64,000 bases of DNA from Teredinibacter turnerae (GTDB lineage: Bacteria; Pseudomonadota; Gammaproteobacteria; Pseudomonadales; Cellvibrionaceae). The notes beneath the pieces are model-generated. The model ran no database searches, was not told the origin of the DNA, and saw only the letters and a program-made list of their open reading frames with translations. Shown here one piece after another: positions 48,795-57,817 of the stretch. How positions within the stretch are numbered: position 1 is the stretch's first letter; every line of letters begins with the position of its first letter. Location: NCBI RefSeq assembly GCF_037935975.1, contig NZ_CP149817.1:2790001-2854000 (forward strand). The letters run 5' to 3'. A program made the position numbers and the translations under genes.

Positions 48795-50021
48795 CTAATG
48801 CCTGCTTTCTCCGTAGGCCGAGATCGCGGGTAGAAAACTCACAACGACAGTAACGCCCAATATTAATAACATCGGGACTAAGGCGTCTCCAGTGAGCACC
48901 CCGGGGCTGATTGTCAGACCGAATTGACTGACCAGAAAGCTTTGTGCCAGCCACAGCCCCGAACTTAACAACAGGGACGCCAAGCAAATACTCATACTTA
49001 CAACAATTAACGATTCAATTTGTATTAGAGCAAAGATGAATAACGGGCTGGAACCTACAGCTCTAAGCACCAAAAACTCATGACGTCTCTCGCGCATTGC
49101 AGCCAGCATCATGGTGGTAAGACCTATGAGTGCTGCACCCAGCACCAGCCACGATATAAACGTAAGAATATTTTCTACCGTTCCCATCATCCGCCATAAA
49201 TCCGACAACGCAATACCTGGCAAAATCGCCAGCAAGGCTTCTTTTTCGAATTCGTTTACCTTGCGCTGATAGGTGAAAGTAGACAGTTTGGAGTTCAGCC
49301 CAACCATAAACGCCGTAATGCTGCTGGGCGTTAGGTTCTGATCTTTTGATACGTGCGTATATTTCGATAAATCCACACCGGACTGCCACCCTTTATGGAT
49401 CGCTTCTAACCCATCGAGCCTGACATGGACAGTCTGATCAACTGGCGTACCTGTTGCGTTTAATATGCCAACGATAGTAAATGGATTATGCATGTGTTCG
49501 CTGAAGCTGTTGGCGCTAATACCATGTGTGAGCGTTATCTTATCGCCAATTTTATAACCCAGGCGTGCGGCTACCTCGTGCCCAAGAACGGCTTCAAAGG
49601 TACCGGTAAAAGGTCTTCCGTGTGCGAAGGTAAGGCTTTGTTTGTTTGCATACTGAAAATGTTCGAAGTACGAACCCGTTGTCCCGAGAACCCGAAAGCC
49701 TCTGTGAGAATCACCCAGCGAAATAGGAATTGTCCAGGCAACGGCCTTTGACGAAGCCAGTGCTTGATAGCTGTCCCAGCGGATATTGTTGGTGGCATTG
49801 CCTATTCTGAATACCGAATAGAGTAAAAGGTTTATTTGCCCCGTGCGGGCACCAACAATCAGATCAACGCCTGAAACCGTATTGGTGAAATTGGTTTTCG
49901 CTTCAACTCTAATGTGTTGGATGGCCAACAATACAAAAATACTAATGGTGATAGACGCGATAGTAAGGCCAACGGTAACTTTTCTGGCCCAAAGGCTTTT
50001 TGCTGCGAGACTAGCTATCAT
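48795..50021 (-). CDS. FtsX/MacB-type ABC permease (zinc-responsive set)
   Basis: 408 residues from the ATG at 50021 (MIASLAAKSLWARK), which overlaps the ATPase stop by 11 bases; a longer frame upstream is less likely. One N-terminal helix, a MacB-like periplasmic domain (about 50-270) and three C-terminal helices (ILTFISWLVLGAALIGLTTM, SLIVVSMSICLASLLL, VPMLLILGVTVVVSFLP). Pairs with the upstream ATPase. A similar ATPase-permease-DUF3299 group in pseudomonads responds to zinc limitation (recalled knowledge). Likely a lipoprotein or metal-related membrane transporter. Confidence 0.88.
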   Translation of the reverse strand: MIASLAAKSLWARKVTVGLTIASITISIFVLLAIQHIRVEAKTNFTNTVSGVDLIVGARTGQINLLLYSVFRIGNATNNIRWDSYQALASSKAVAWTIPISLGDSHRGFRVLGTTGSYFEHFQYANKQSLTFAHGRPFTGTFEAVLGHEVAARLGYKIGDKITLTHGISANSFSEHMHNPFTIVGILNATGTPVDQTVHVRLDGLEAIHKGWQSGVDLSKYTHVSKDQNLTPSSITAFMVGLNSKLSTFTYQRKVNEFEKEALLAILPGIALSDLWRMMGTVENILTFISWLVLGAALIGLTTMMLAAMRERRHEFLVLRAVGSSPLFIFALIQIESLIVVSMSICLASLLLSSGLWLAQSFLVSQFGLTISPGVLTGDALVPMLLILGVTVVVSFLPAISAYGESRH

Positions 50022-50763
50022 GACTGGCTTCCCCGCTTTGGGCGATATCAGGCACAGCATTCAAGCTTGTTAAATTTAACTCTGTATTAAAATACCTCGC
50101 AAGCGATCTATCGTGGCTGACAAATACAATTGAGGCGCAGGACTCCTTAACACACGCCATCAACAGTGCCATAAAATCGTCGCGAGATTCAGTGTCGAGG
50201 GCCGAAGTGGGCTCATCCGCGATAATTAATTCCGGGGCATTAATAAGTGCCCGCGCTATTGCAACGCGCTGTTGCTGCCCGATACTTAAGCCGCGAGTCT
50301 TGCGTTGCATAACGTCTTTTGCCAAACCCAGCTTTTCCAGCAGCTCCGCCGCTCGACTAACCTTTTGTTCTTTAGGCGCGGCTTTTCGTCCCGAAAAATG
50401 ATGAGCCACGGCGATATTGTCCGCCACTGTAAGCCAGGGAATCAGATTGAATTGCTGAAATATTATGCCGATGTGCCTGGCTCTGAATTTATCACGCTGC
50501 GGCCCGCTGAGCTTGCTAATCTCGGTTCCCAGAACGTTGATCGCACCGTTGGTCGGTATGAGTAGCCCGCCGAGCAGGTTGAGTAATGTTGATTTTCCAG
50601 ACCCGGAAGGGCCGTAAATGAACGCGCTTCCACCCTGCGGCAGTTGCCATTTATCGATATTTAATACGCTTTGACAACCTTGGCCATAGCTAAACTGCAA
50701 GTCATGCAGTTCGACGGCACATTTACCGTCATTTTTATGGAAAGGTGAAGCCGGTTTTGACAT
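50011..50763 (-). CDS. ABC transporter ATPase (LolD-type, zinc-responsive set)
   Basis: 250 residues from the ATG at 50763 (MSKPASPFH); the open frame upstream crosses the divergent promoter region and is rejected as coding. Walker A GPSGSGKSTLL, signature LSIGQQQRVAIARA (LSxGQ), Walker B LIIADEPTSALD, H-loop VSHDRS. Divergent from the DUF3299 gene, with a Zur-box-like palindrome at 50813-50829 between them, so the two transcripts may be co-regulated by zinc. Confidence 0.9.
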   Translation of the reverse strand: MSKPASPFHKNDGKCAVELHDLQFSYGQGCQSVLNIDKWQLPQGGSAFIYGPSGSGKSTLLNLLGGLLIPTNGAINVLGTEISKLSGPQRDKFRARHIGIIFQQFNLIPWLTVADNIAVAHHFSGRKAAPKEQKVSRAAELLEKLGLAKDVMQRKTRGLSIGQQQRVAIARALINAPELIIADEPTSALDTESRDDFMALLMACVKESCASIVFVSHDRSLARYFNTELNLTSLNAVPDIAQSGEASHDS

Positions 50764-50812
50764 AACAACAATAGCAAAAATAGGGTTTATCGTAAGACAA
50801 GATACAAATATA

Positions 50813-50829
50813 ATGATATATCCTATCAC
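50813..50829. promoter_or_regulatory. Putative Zur operator (divergent promoter)
   Basis: ATGATATATCCTATCAC, with TGATA/TATCA arms, lies between the divergent ATPase and DUF3299 genes. It matches the palindrome upstream of the COG0523 GTPase (ATGATATACCATATCAT) at 14 of 17 positions. Its position and the zinc-related genes on both sides suggest a shared Zur site. Confidence 0.5.
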
Positions 50830-50851
50830 TTTCCTGTTTGAGACACACCCT

Positions 50852-51460
50852 ATGGCGCGCACAAAATTTACCGTCTGGCACTACGCTGTTGTGTTGCTTT
50901 TAGCGCTTTGCGCGCGACCGATGTTTGCTGCCACGGCTGACAAGCCTGACTCTAACCGACAGAACGGATATCAACCCGTAGAGTGGGTCGAACTGATGCC
51001 CGACGACGACCTGGAGGCATTGCTGAATCCTCCGGCGTATTTGGATAACATCGCTGAAGGATCAGAATCCGATCAGATTGGGAACCAGGCAGCAGAAGCT
51101 GCGGCCAAACAAAGCAATGACCGCTACCAGCAAGCGTTAACGTCAACCAAAGTTCGCCCCGAATTTAACCAGCGCAAAATCAGCATACCGGGGTTTATTG
51201 TGCCCCTGGCTTTTGATGAGAATATGGTTATCACTGAATTCTTTTTGGTTCCATTTTTCGGCGCCTGCATTCATGCCCCACCGCCGCCACCAAACCAAAT
51301 GATTTATATCCGTTACCCTAAAGGCTTGAAGCTGGAAAACCTATACGATCCCTATGTCGCAGAAGGCTCTTTGATTGTCGAGGGCCACAAATCGGACGGA
51401 ATGGGAGCTGCGTCTTACAGTATGAACGTGGACAACCTGTCACCCTATACGGAGAGTTAA
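50852..51460 (+). CDS. Secreted DUF3299 protein
   Basis: 202 residues from the ATG at 50852; the earlier in-frame ATG at 50813 lies in the operator. N-terminal signal peptide (WHYAVVLLLALCARPMFA, cut after Ala). The family motif GACIHAPPPPPNQ near residue 145, preceded by PGFIVPL, identifies DUF3299. The biochemical role is unknown; family members sit with FtsX-type ABC genes and are induced by zinc shortage in pseudomonads (recalled). The Cys-x-His pair could bind metal. Confidence 0.88.
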   Translation: MARTKFTVWHYAVVLLLALCARPMFAATADKPDSNRQNGYQPVEWVELMPDDDLEALLNPPAYLDNIAEGSESDQIGNQAAEAAAKQSNDRYQQALTSTKVRPEFNQRKISIPGFIVPLAFDENMVITEFFLVPFFGACIHAPPPPPNQMIYIRYPKGLKLENLYDPYVAEGSLIVEGHKSDGMGAASYSMNVDNLSPYTES

Positions 51461-51463
51461 TCA

Positions 51464-51955
51464 ATGAAAATATCATTGAAAATAGTGGTTGCAGCGATCG
51501 CAATAGGTTCAAGCACTGCATTCACCTATGCTCTCGCTTGCCCGTTCCACCAGCAATACGGCTATAGCAGCCATTCATACGGTGGGTTTGAAAAGTGGCG
51601 ATCGGCGGCCAATACAAGCCTGCGTGCGGCCACCAATGCTGCGGGAACTCAGTGGGTTGAACTTACACTTCCCCCGCTGGTTGCCGCAAATCGAAACGAA
51701 AAATCTGAGATTAAAGTAGCCTATACCAACGCTAATGATGTCAACGACCTGGAAGTACAGCTGGAAGAAATTCCAGAAATTTCAATTGTCAACATAGAGC
51801 ACGTACAAAGTGATTCAACAGCCGGATTCTATATTTTCACTGTCGTCCCTGTTAAAGGCGGCATACACAAGCTTTCAGTTGTGGCAAAAGCAAGTACTAC
51901 TAGCGGTGATAAAACACTGCAAAAGTACCTCTATTTAAATGCCCTTGAAGCATAG
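51464..51955 (+). CDS. Secreted hypothetical protein
   Basis: 163 residues; ATG three bases after the DUF3299 stop, with GGAG inside the preceding gene. A signal peptide (SLKIVVAAIAIGSSTAFTYA) is followed by CPFHQQYGYSSHSYGG, a Cys/His-containing start of the mature protein. The rest looks like a beta-sandwich (VELTLPPLVAANRNEKSEIK, KGGIHKLSVVAKA) resembling small periplasmic Ig-like carriers. Probably the partner of the DUF3299 protein. Not assigned to a family. Confidence 0.8.
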   Translation: MKISLKIVVAAIAIGSSTAFTYALACPFHQQYGYSSHSYGGFEKWRSAANTSLRAATNAAGTQWVELTLPPLVAANRNEKSEIKVAYTNANDVNDLEVQLEEIPEISIVNIEHVQSDSTAGFYIFTVVPVKGGIHKLSVVAKASTTSGDKTLQKYLYLNALEA

Positions 51956-52006
51956 CGGCTGAAGTGCTTTGAACCTGAAGCGCTCTGAAACAGCTGTGTG
52001 TTTAAA

Positions 52007-52029
52007 AGGCAGGGCAATGCTGACTGCCT
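52007..52029. terminator. Possible bidirectional terminator hairpin
   Basis: AGGCAG (52007-52012) and CTGCCT (52024-52029) pair across an 11-base loop between the convergent secreted-protein and znuA genes. On the minus strand the stem is followed by TTTTAAAC. Short stem, so only moderate support. Confidence 0.4.
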
Positions 52030-52915
52030 ATTTAAGTGCGCCGCTTAAGGTTCTCAAGTTGTAGTTCATCATCTTTAAATACGTCGAAGCGGGCCCTTCA
52101 CGTTCACTCAATGCATCGGAATACAGGATTCCACCAACCGAAACACCCGCCTCCGCTGAAATCTGCTGGAGAAGCCGCTTATTGCTGATGTTTTCCAGGA
52201 ATAACGCTTTGACGTTTTTTGACTTGATCTGCTGAATCAGCGCCGCGAGATCGGCTGCACTTGGTTCTTCGTCGGTACTTATTCCAACCGGCGCAATAAA
52301 GGCCACCTTTAAATCGCGACCTAAGTAGCCAAAAGCATCATGATTAGTAATGACTATGCGATTTTGAATGGGAATATCCGCAAATGAACGCTGACTGTGC
52401 GCAATTAGCGCATCCACCTGTTCAATAAATGCCTGATATCGATTCTCTAGGTCGGCCTTTCTATTGGGCAAGGCCTCTATCAAAGCCTTGTTGATATTTT
52501 TTGCATAAATCTTGATGTTCTGCAGGCTTTGCCACGCATGCGGATCCACTTCATCGCCGTGGTACATTTTACGCACCCCTGCGCTAGCTTCGATCGCCGC
52601 TCCATCAAACCCCGAACTTTGTATAAGTCGCGACATCCAACCTTCGAAGCTCAACCCATTAAAAATAAGTAAATCCGCGGCCGATACCGCAACCACATCA
52701 GATGGTCTGGGTTGGTACAGGTGGCCATCGCTATTAGCACCAACCAGATTGGTAATTTTCACATTATCGCCACCGAGTTCTTTCGCCAGATCAGCCAGGA
52801 TCGAAAAGCTGGTTACGACATTTAAAGGTGATGACTGGTAATTATCCGCATTCGCGCGAGCCAGACTGCACAAAATGAGGATCAACGAACAGGCAAATTT
52901 GGCGAAATATGTCAT
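52028..52915 (-). CDS. znuA: Zinc/metal ABC transporter substrate-binding protein (ZnuA-like)
   Basis: 295 residues: signal peptide (FACSLILILCSLARANA), then a cluster A-I metal-binding protein. Ligand histidines lie in GHLYQPRPSD, DPHAW and TNHDAFGYLG, and a C-terminal acidic ligand region follows (FLENISNKRLL). The His-rich loop common in Zn-specific ZnuA is absent, so Mn cannot be excluded from this protein alone. The neighbours (COG0523 GTPase, DUF2796) favour zinc. Third gene of a C-B-A transporter operon. Confidence 0.88.
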   Translation of the reverse strand: MTYFAKFACSLILILCSLARANADNYQSSPLNVVTSFSILADLAKELGGDNVKITNLVGANSDGHLYQPRPSDVVAVSAADLLIFNGLSFEGWMSRLIQSSGFDGAAIEASAGVRKMYHGDEVDPHAWQSLQNIKIYAKNINKALIEALPNRKADLENRYQAFIEQVDALIAHSQRSFADIPIQNRIVITNHDAFGYLGRDLKVAFIAPVGISTDEEPSAADLAALIQQIKSKNVKALFLENISNKRLLQQISAEAGVSVGGILYSDALSEREGPASTYLKMMNYNLRTLSGALK

Positions 52916-52919
52916 AGCA

Positions 52920-53786
52920 CTACCCGGTGTAATGTTTGTTCTGAGTTATTTTTGATATATACCCGCCTTTTTTTCCGACCAGCAACGAAATCACATAGAA
53001 GACGCCAAGGCAGAGCACTATTGCCGGGCCGCTTGGGAAATCCCAATAAAATGAAAAAAGAAGACCGCAATAGCAGCCGACAAACCCGAGGAGAAGCGAT
53101 AAAAGGAGATGCGCTTCAAGCGTTTCCACCCAGAGTCGTGAAACGGCCGATGGCAAAATCATTAACCCAACAGCCATGAGAGTGCCAAGCGCGTGAAATC
53201 CAGCGACAAGGTTAATCACCATTAAAAACAAAAATCCGAAATGTGAAAAAGCCCCGAATACACTGCGCATTTTTAAAAACTGGGGGTCTACACACTCGAT
53301 AACTAACGGGCGGTACAATAACGCAAGCAAGAGCAAGCTCGTGGAGCAAATGGTTCCGAGAAGTAGCAGCATATCTCGATCCAATGCGAGAACATTACCG
53401 AATAGCACATGGAATAAATCCACATTGCTCTTCTTAACGGAAATGATTAACACACCCAAGGCGAGAGAAATCAAATAAAAGGCACCCAAACTGGTATCTT
53501 CTTTGATATGCGTGTTCCTGGTAACCCAGCCCGCGGCAAGCGCGACTAGCAGTCCTGCGCACATTCCCCCGAGCGTTAACCCAAAAAGCGATAAGCCGGA
53601 AAGCAGGTAAGCGATCGCCACGCCGGGCAGAATTGCGTGCGCCATTGCATCACCCGTTAAACTCATGCGCCGCAACGTCATGAAGACACCAACGGGAATT
53701 GCACCCACGCACATGGCTAAACAGCCGACCAGGGCGCGTGACATAAACCTATATTCAGAAAACGGCGCTACGAATTCCAGTGTCAT
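52920..53786 (-). CDS. znuB: Metal ABC transporter permease (ZnuB-like)
   Basis: 288 residues with about eight hydrophobic helices; ABC-3 family. The cytoplasmic-loop region RRMSLTGDAMAHAILPGVAIAY is the family's hallmark. The ATG overlaps the ATPase stop as ATGA. Forms the membrane channel for the ZnuA-bound metal. Confidence 0.9.
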   Translation of the reverse strand: MTLEFVAPFSEYRFMSRALVGCLAMCVGAIPVGVFMTLRRMSLTGDAMAHAILPGVAIAYLLSGLSLFGLTLGGMCAGLLVALAAGWVTRNTHIKEDTSLGAFYLISLALGVLIISVKKSNVDLFHVLFGNVLALDRDMLLLLGTICSTSLLLLALLYRPLVIECVDPQFLKMRSVFGAFSHFGFLFLMVINLVAGFHALGTLMAVGLMILPSAVSRLWVETLEAHLLLSLLLGFVGCYCGLLFSFYWDFPSGPAIVLCLGVFYVISLLVGKKGGYISKITQNKHYTG

Positions 53787-54517
53787 GCCGCTTTAACACG
53801 TTTGCAAATCGGGGCTTGCTGATCAACAGCTTCAACCATGCGCCAGGCCTTTTTCAGATTCTCGTTTGAAAGTACACAATGGGTTGCACCATAAGCAATG
53901 CATTCGCGCGCGAGCAATAGTGATGTCGGGCATATCTCGCGTACGTATGGCAGGTCGTGAGAGACAATAACAACGGTTCGTTTCTGTGCGTGCCACGTCA
54001 GAATGACTTCGGTAAGATCGCGGGTAGTCTCTGTATCTACAGCATTGAAGGGTTCATCCAACAAGATGGTTGAACAATCCTGAACCAGAACACGTGCAAA
54101 TAGCGCACGCTGCAGCTGACCGCCCGAAAGTGTGCTGATCTGACGTTTTTCAAACCCCGATAACCCGACAGAGTCGATCGCCTGTGCACAATATTCCTTA
54201 TGTTCGGGCGCCATGGATCGACTTATACCAACGGCTTTCCACAGGCCAGAAAAAACCAGCTCCTGAACTGAAATTGGTATCTCCTTGTTGATCAGCGCCT
54301 GTTGGGGTAAATAGGCCACACCCTCATGTTCTATGCCCAGTATTTGACCTTGAGAAATCTTTTCCAACCCTACTAATGCGTTAAGTAATGTCGATTTTCC
54401 AGCACCATTTGGGCCCACGAGCGCTACCAGCGAACCCTCCGCAATCACCGCTGACAAATGGTGCACCGCAGGGTGGCGATCGTAGGTAACGGTAACATTT
54501 TCAAGAAAAATCGGCAT
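53783..54517 (-). CDS. znuC: Metal ABC transporter ATPase (ZnuC-like)
   Basis: 244 residues from the ATG at 54517 (MPIFLENVTVTY); a TTG-started frame 27 codons longer is less likely. Walker A GPNGAGKSTLL, signature LSGGQLQRALFARV, Walker B TILLDEPFNAVD, H-loop VSHDLPY. First gene of znuCBA; a MITE lies 150 bases upstream. No clear Zur box was found in the remaining 150-base leader. Confidence 0.9.
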   Translation of the reverse strand: MPIFLENVTVTYDRHPAVHHLSAVIAEGSLVALVGPNGAGKSTLLNALVGLEKISQGQILGIEHEGVAYLPQQALINKEIPISVQELVFSGLWKAVGISRSMAPEHKEYCAQAIDSVGLSGFEKRQISTLSGGQLQRALFARVLVQDCSTILLDEPFNAVDTETTRDLTEVILTWHAQKRTVVIVSHDLPYVREICPTSLLLARECIAYGATHCVLSNENLKKAWRMVEAVDQQAPICKRVKAA

Positions 54518-54666
54518 GCTCAAATCAACCTTAATATCCAAAACCAAACGACGAGTGCGATACACGCTGCAAATGTCACTCGGGAATAAACGCTCCAAAA
54601 CAACAACGGACTGATGTCGGGTATTTTCAGTTTAATTTTTGTCACCACTGCGTTTAACATCTTTAG

Positions 54667-55015
54667 CTAGGGTCTGTTAACACTAATTCGATTCATTCTG
54701 TTGCGGCTAAAATTTCGCTATCGAGTGATGCGGCACCCCGACGTTTGGAGCGCAGATTGTTCGGCATATCCCTATGCCTCACCCCTGCGGGGTTACACGC
54801 TAAAACGCTCCCGGCGTTTTAGTGGTTGTTCCAAATGAGCGATAAACAACGCTGAGAGCGGGATTTTAGCCGCAACCCGTAGGGCTGGGCCTGTGTTTCC
54901 AGGCTGATGCGTTATTTTTCGCTCGTTTAGCCCGCTAAACAACGCCAAAAATGCCTTTCATCCTGAAAATACAGGCTCCAGCAGAGCGAATTGAATTAGT
55001 GTTAACAGGCCCTAG
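54667..55015. mobile_element. MITE-like element, copy 1 (349 bp with flanking CTAG)
   Basis: Non-coding element bounded by CTAG on both sides. Its ends are inverted repeats of about 25 bases (CTGTTAACACTAATTCGATTC facing the complementary GAATTGAATTAGTGTTAACAG). It contains an internal perfect hairpin (CTAAAACGC…GCGTTTTAG). It is nearly identical to the copy at 61978-62326 and the same length. CTAG may be a target duplication. Sits between the DUF2796 gene's terminator and znuC. Confidence 0.88.
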
Positions 55016-55032
55016 CTGCGCACCTGTTTATA

Positions 55033-55054
55033 TTGCCCCAGGATACTGGGGCAA
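55033..55054 (-). terminator. Terminator-like hairpin after the DUF2796 gene
   Basis: Perfect 9-bp stem TTGCCCCAG/CTGGGGCAA with a GATA loop, just 8 bases past the DUF2796 stop. On the minus strand it is followed by TATAAAC rather than a long T-run. Likely ends the GTPase-DUF1826-DUF2796 transcript. Confidence 0.6.
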
Positions 55055-55061
55055 CCACACC

Positions 55062-55607
55062 TCAGGGTGCCAGCAATAGTGTCGAGTGCGATGCGTCGAG
55101 CGTGGCTGAGCTTTGACGATTAAATGCGATCCATTCCGCAGTGATTTTTTTGAACCTGGGAAACACGTCAAATAATTTCACAGCTATTTTTATTCGACGT
55201 TGGTCGGCACATTGCCAGTCATAAGTCGCATCAAAATCCATATGCTGACCCTCGTGACCATCTTCCTCTTCATGAACATCTTCATCATCACTATATTCAT
55301 GCCCTACTTCAGGTATTTTTACATCCGTGCTGCTCAGCCTGCATGAAGGCGTAAGCTCAAAGAGCTTTTCTGGCGCTCTCAATGCGGCTAGAGCGTTGGC
55401 ATAAATTTCCCGCTCAGACTCATCTTGAGGTGCATGCTCAAACCCCATCAGATTCGCAGCTGGGGTTTCCAGAGCCACGAGCAAATGCCCGCGCTCGAAT
55501 ACCACCGTTAATTTACCTTCTCCGTGCGTATGTGCCTTTAGCGGTTCCGCGAACACATTGACACAAGAAGAAACACACATAATTACTATAAATTGACAAA
55601 ATCTCAT
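55062..55607 (-). CDS. Secreted DUF2796 (ZrgA-like) zinc-associated protein
   Basis: 181 residues from the ATG at 55607 (a TTG lies five codons upstream). Signal peptide MRFCQFIVIMCVSSCVNVFA. The mature part starts with the family hallmark AHTHGEGKLTV. A central His/Asp/Glu-rich stretch (HEYSDDEDVHEEEDGHEGQH) is a likely zinc-binding loop. DUF2796/ZrgA proteins are periplasmic partners of zinc uptake. Third gene of a zinc operon with the GTPase and DUF1826 genes. Confidence 0.88.
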   Translation of the reverse strand: MRFCQFIVIMCVSSCVNVFAEPLKAHTHGEGKLTVVFERGHLLVALETPAANLMGFEHAPQDESEREIYANALAALRAPEKLFELTPSCRLSSTDVKIPEVGHEYSDDEDVHEEEDGHEGQHMDFDATYDWQCADQRRIKIAVKLFDVFPRFKKITAEWIAFNRQSSATLDASHSTLLLAP

Positions 55608-55673
55608 CGTTATTTTCCACAACGGCAGTAAGGGGCAGCACCCAGTAATTTATTTCAGACACTCAAGGAATGA

Positions 55674-56321
55674 CTACACGCAATCCAGCGTGAGCACACA
55701 GCGCGGCGAATGAACATTAGCATTGGCGGAACGGTGTATCAGGCCTTTGCCTTCGTTACCCTCCCAGATTTCACCCTTCATAAGTGCCACCTGTCCGCTA
55801 CCTAATTGGTTTATCGGCGCCGAATCTGGAACCACGACAAAGCCGTTGCGGTCTCTGCTAGCGAATGCGTTCTCAACCCACTCAGTGCCGTCGCCGTTAT
55901 AGGTTGTAATCAAGCGCGCAGGCACTCGATCCACATGAAATCGCGGACACATCGCCCGGGTTAATACAGCCAGCCGTAATCCCACTTGCCGCAGTGCGAG
56001 CAATTCCGAAAACATGTCCGACAGCAGAACAATATCCTGGATAAACTGAGACTTGCCGGGTGCGGGTGGCAAATCGTTTGTGAGATGTTTTTCCACCGCG
56101 GCGAGATTTCCGACAAAGCGTGTCGAGTAATGGGTAAATGCTGCGCTGAGGTTCTGTCCATAGGAAGCAACATCCTCAGTGAGTGAACGATGCCATACGG
56201 CAAGATTACAGTCCGAACGGTAGATATCGGTCAGTGCACTGGGGTCGTCATCGGCCTTAAACAGCCGCTCTGCGGCACTACTCATAGTCAATGCACTACT
56301 CATACTCAACGCACTACTCAA
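55674..56321 (-). CDS. DUF1826 protein
   Basis: 215 residues. DUF1826 family: [21 protein letters not shown] and an [13 protein letters not shown]-like end with several His/Arg, of unknown biochemistry and often beside COG0523 zinc GTPases. The N-terminus is a short repeat, [16 protein letters not shown], coded by 2.7 copies of an 18-base unit. TTG at 56321 overlaps the GTPase end and has GAGGAG seven bases upstream; ATGs at 56303 and 56285 are alternatives. Its role in zinc homeostasis is inferred from context. Confidence 0.85.
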   Translation of the reverse strand: MSSALSMSSALTMSSAAERLFKADDDPSALTDIYRSDCNLAVWHRSLTEDVASYGQNLSAAFTHYSTRFVGNLAAVEKHLTNDLPPAPGKSQFIQDIVLLSDMFSELLALRQVGLRLAVLTRAMCPRFHVDRVPARLITTYNGDGTEWVENAFASRDRNGFVVVPDSAPINQLGSGQVALMKGEIWEGNEGKGLIHRSANANVHSPRCVLTLDCV

Positions 56322-57537
56322 TGCTCTGCTCCTCGCTTAGTTGCTCCGCCCAGGCTGGGAAAGGATCAGACAGCGTCTGCCAATATTCTTTGCCCGCCAA
56401 TAGCTCATCATCCGTCAGCAAGCAGTCATCAAGCGAGGCAGTAAGATTTGTCTGATCCAGCCCCTGACCGATAAACACCAATTCTTGCCGCATATCCCCA
56501 AAGGGTTCGATCCAATTTTGTCGAATGGACGCGAGATAGTCTTCGTCTTGTGGCCATTGCTCTTTGGGGACGGCCTTCCAAAACAAGCCAGCAAACCCAT
56601 AGCGTGCAATACCACCAGCCTGATTCCACTGCCCTGCGTATTCTGGCCGCGTCGCCAGCCAAAAGTAGCCCTTGGAGCGAATTAACTTGCCTGCGCGGTC
56701 CTTAGCGTGCAAAAAGTCATGAAATTTTTGTGGATGGAACGGCTTGCGCGCCTTATATACAAAGCTCGAAATGCCGTATTCTTCCGTTTCGGGTACATGC
56801 TCCCCACGCATTTCCTGCAGCCAGCCAGGCGCCTGCTGCGCTTGCTCAAAGCTAAATTTTCCCGTACCTAACACATCGCCTAACGGAACTTGCCCGTTAA
56901 TTATTGTTTGAATGGAAGCACCCGGGTTCAGGGTTTTAAGTACCGCGCGCGTGCGCTCCAAGTGTGCACCGCTTACTAGGTCCGCTTTACTAATAAGTAT
57001 TACATCTGCAAATTCGATCTGATCTACCAGTAAATCAGCAACAGTACGTTCATCCTCTTCACCAAGGCTCTCACCGGTTTCCTGCAGGTATTTGGCTTCA
57101 TCGAAGTCGCGCAGAAAGTTTGCGGCGTCTACCACTGTTACCATCGTGTCCAGTTCGGCGACATCGGAAAGGCTCACCCCAGTTTCGTCTGCGAAGGTAA
57201 AGGTTTCCGCAACGGGCAATGGTTCTGAGATGCCCGTGGATTCAATTACGAGATAATCAAACCGGCCCTCCTTTGCGAGCTTGTTTACCTCTATCAACAA
57301 GTCCTCGCGCAAGGTGCAGCAAATACACCCGTTACTCATCTCTACGAGTTTTTCCTCGCTTCTATTAAGAGCGACCTCATTTTGCACGGTAGTCGCATCT
57401 ATATTCACTTCGCTCATATCATTGACAATAACCGCTACACGACGCTGCTCGCGATTATTAAGAATATGGTTGAGCACTGTCGTCTTGCCAGCGCCGAGGA
57501 ACCCTGAGAGTACTGTGACAGGTAATTTCTGATTCAT
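56314..57537 (-). CDS. COG0523 GTPase, zinc metallochaperone type
   Basis: 407 residues: Walker [10 protein letters not shown], metal motif GCICCTLR (CxCC), Walker B-like [13 protein letters not shown], base-recognition SKAD, and a CobW C-terminal domain ([14 protein letters not shown]). COG0523 GTPases deliver metal to target proteins; the CxCC motif, the putative Zur palindrome upstream at 57632-57660 and the DUF1826/DUF2796 neighbours point to a zinc-starvation member such as ZigA. ATG behind AGGA at good spacing. Confidence 0.93.
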   Translation of the reverse strand: MNQKLPVTVLSGFLGAGKTTVLNHILNNREQRRVAVIVNDMSEVNIDATTVQNEVALNRSEEKLVEMSNGCICCTLREDLLIEVNKLAKEGRFDYLVIESTGISEPLPVAETFTFADETGVSLSDVAELDTMVTVVDAANFLRDFDEAKYLQETGESLGEEDERTVADLLVDQIEFADVILISKADLVSGAHLERTRAVLKTLNPGASIQTIINGQVPLGDVLGTGKFSFEQAQQAPGWLQEMRGEHVPETEEYGISSFVYKARKPFHPQKFHDFLHAKDRAGKLIRSKGYFWLATRPEYAGQWNQAGGIARYGFAGLFWKAVPKEQWPQDEDYLASIRQNWIEPFGDMRQELVFIGQGLDQTNLTASLDDCLLTDDELLAGKEYWQTLSDPFPAWAEQLSEEQSIE

Positions 57538-57631
57538 TTAAGATCCTGCTAAGTGTTGCTTACCCGGTTGTCGTTCGCGAAAAAGGCGGAATTGCAGCAC
57601 CAGAACCGATACCGCACCCCAACAACCGGCA

Positions 57632-57660
57632 AACGTTATGATATACCATATCATTATGTT
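57632..57660. promoter_or_regulatory. Putative Zur box upstream of the zinc operon
   Basis: AACGTTATGATAT-ACC-ATATCATTATGTT: 13-base arms that pair at 11 positions around a 3-base centre, AT-rich as Zur boxes are. It lies about 95 bases before the GTPase start. Its 17-base core recurs at 50813. The rest of the 57538-57817 gap shows nothing else. Confidence 0.6.
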
Positions 57661-57817
57661 TGCGAAAATCCCTCGGTGTCAAGCATCAGGCGAACGCGGG
57701 TGTGGGTAACAGGACGTGAAAGTAGTGCTGCTTGTGTTAGCCGCACAACAGCAGCAAGGAAGTGCAATGCAGGAAAGATCAGTTTGCTAACTTTTCAACT
57801 ATTTTGATCAGGCGCGT

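Noticed and set aside
54667-55015. REP/BIME or small-RNA gene
   Set aside because: Length, 25-base terminal inverted repeats, CTAG flanks and a second full copy fit a MITE better.
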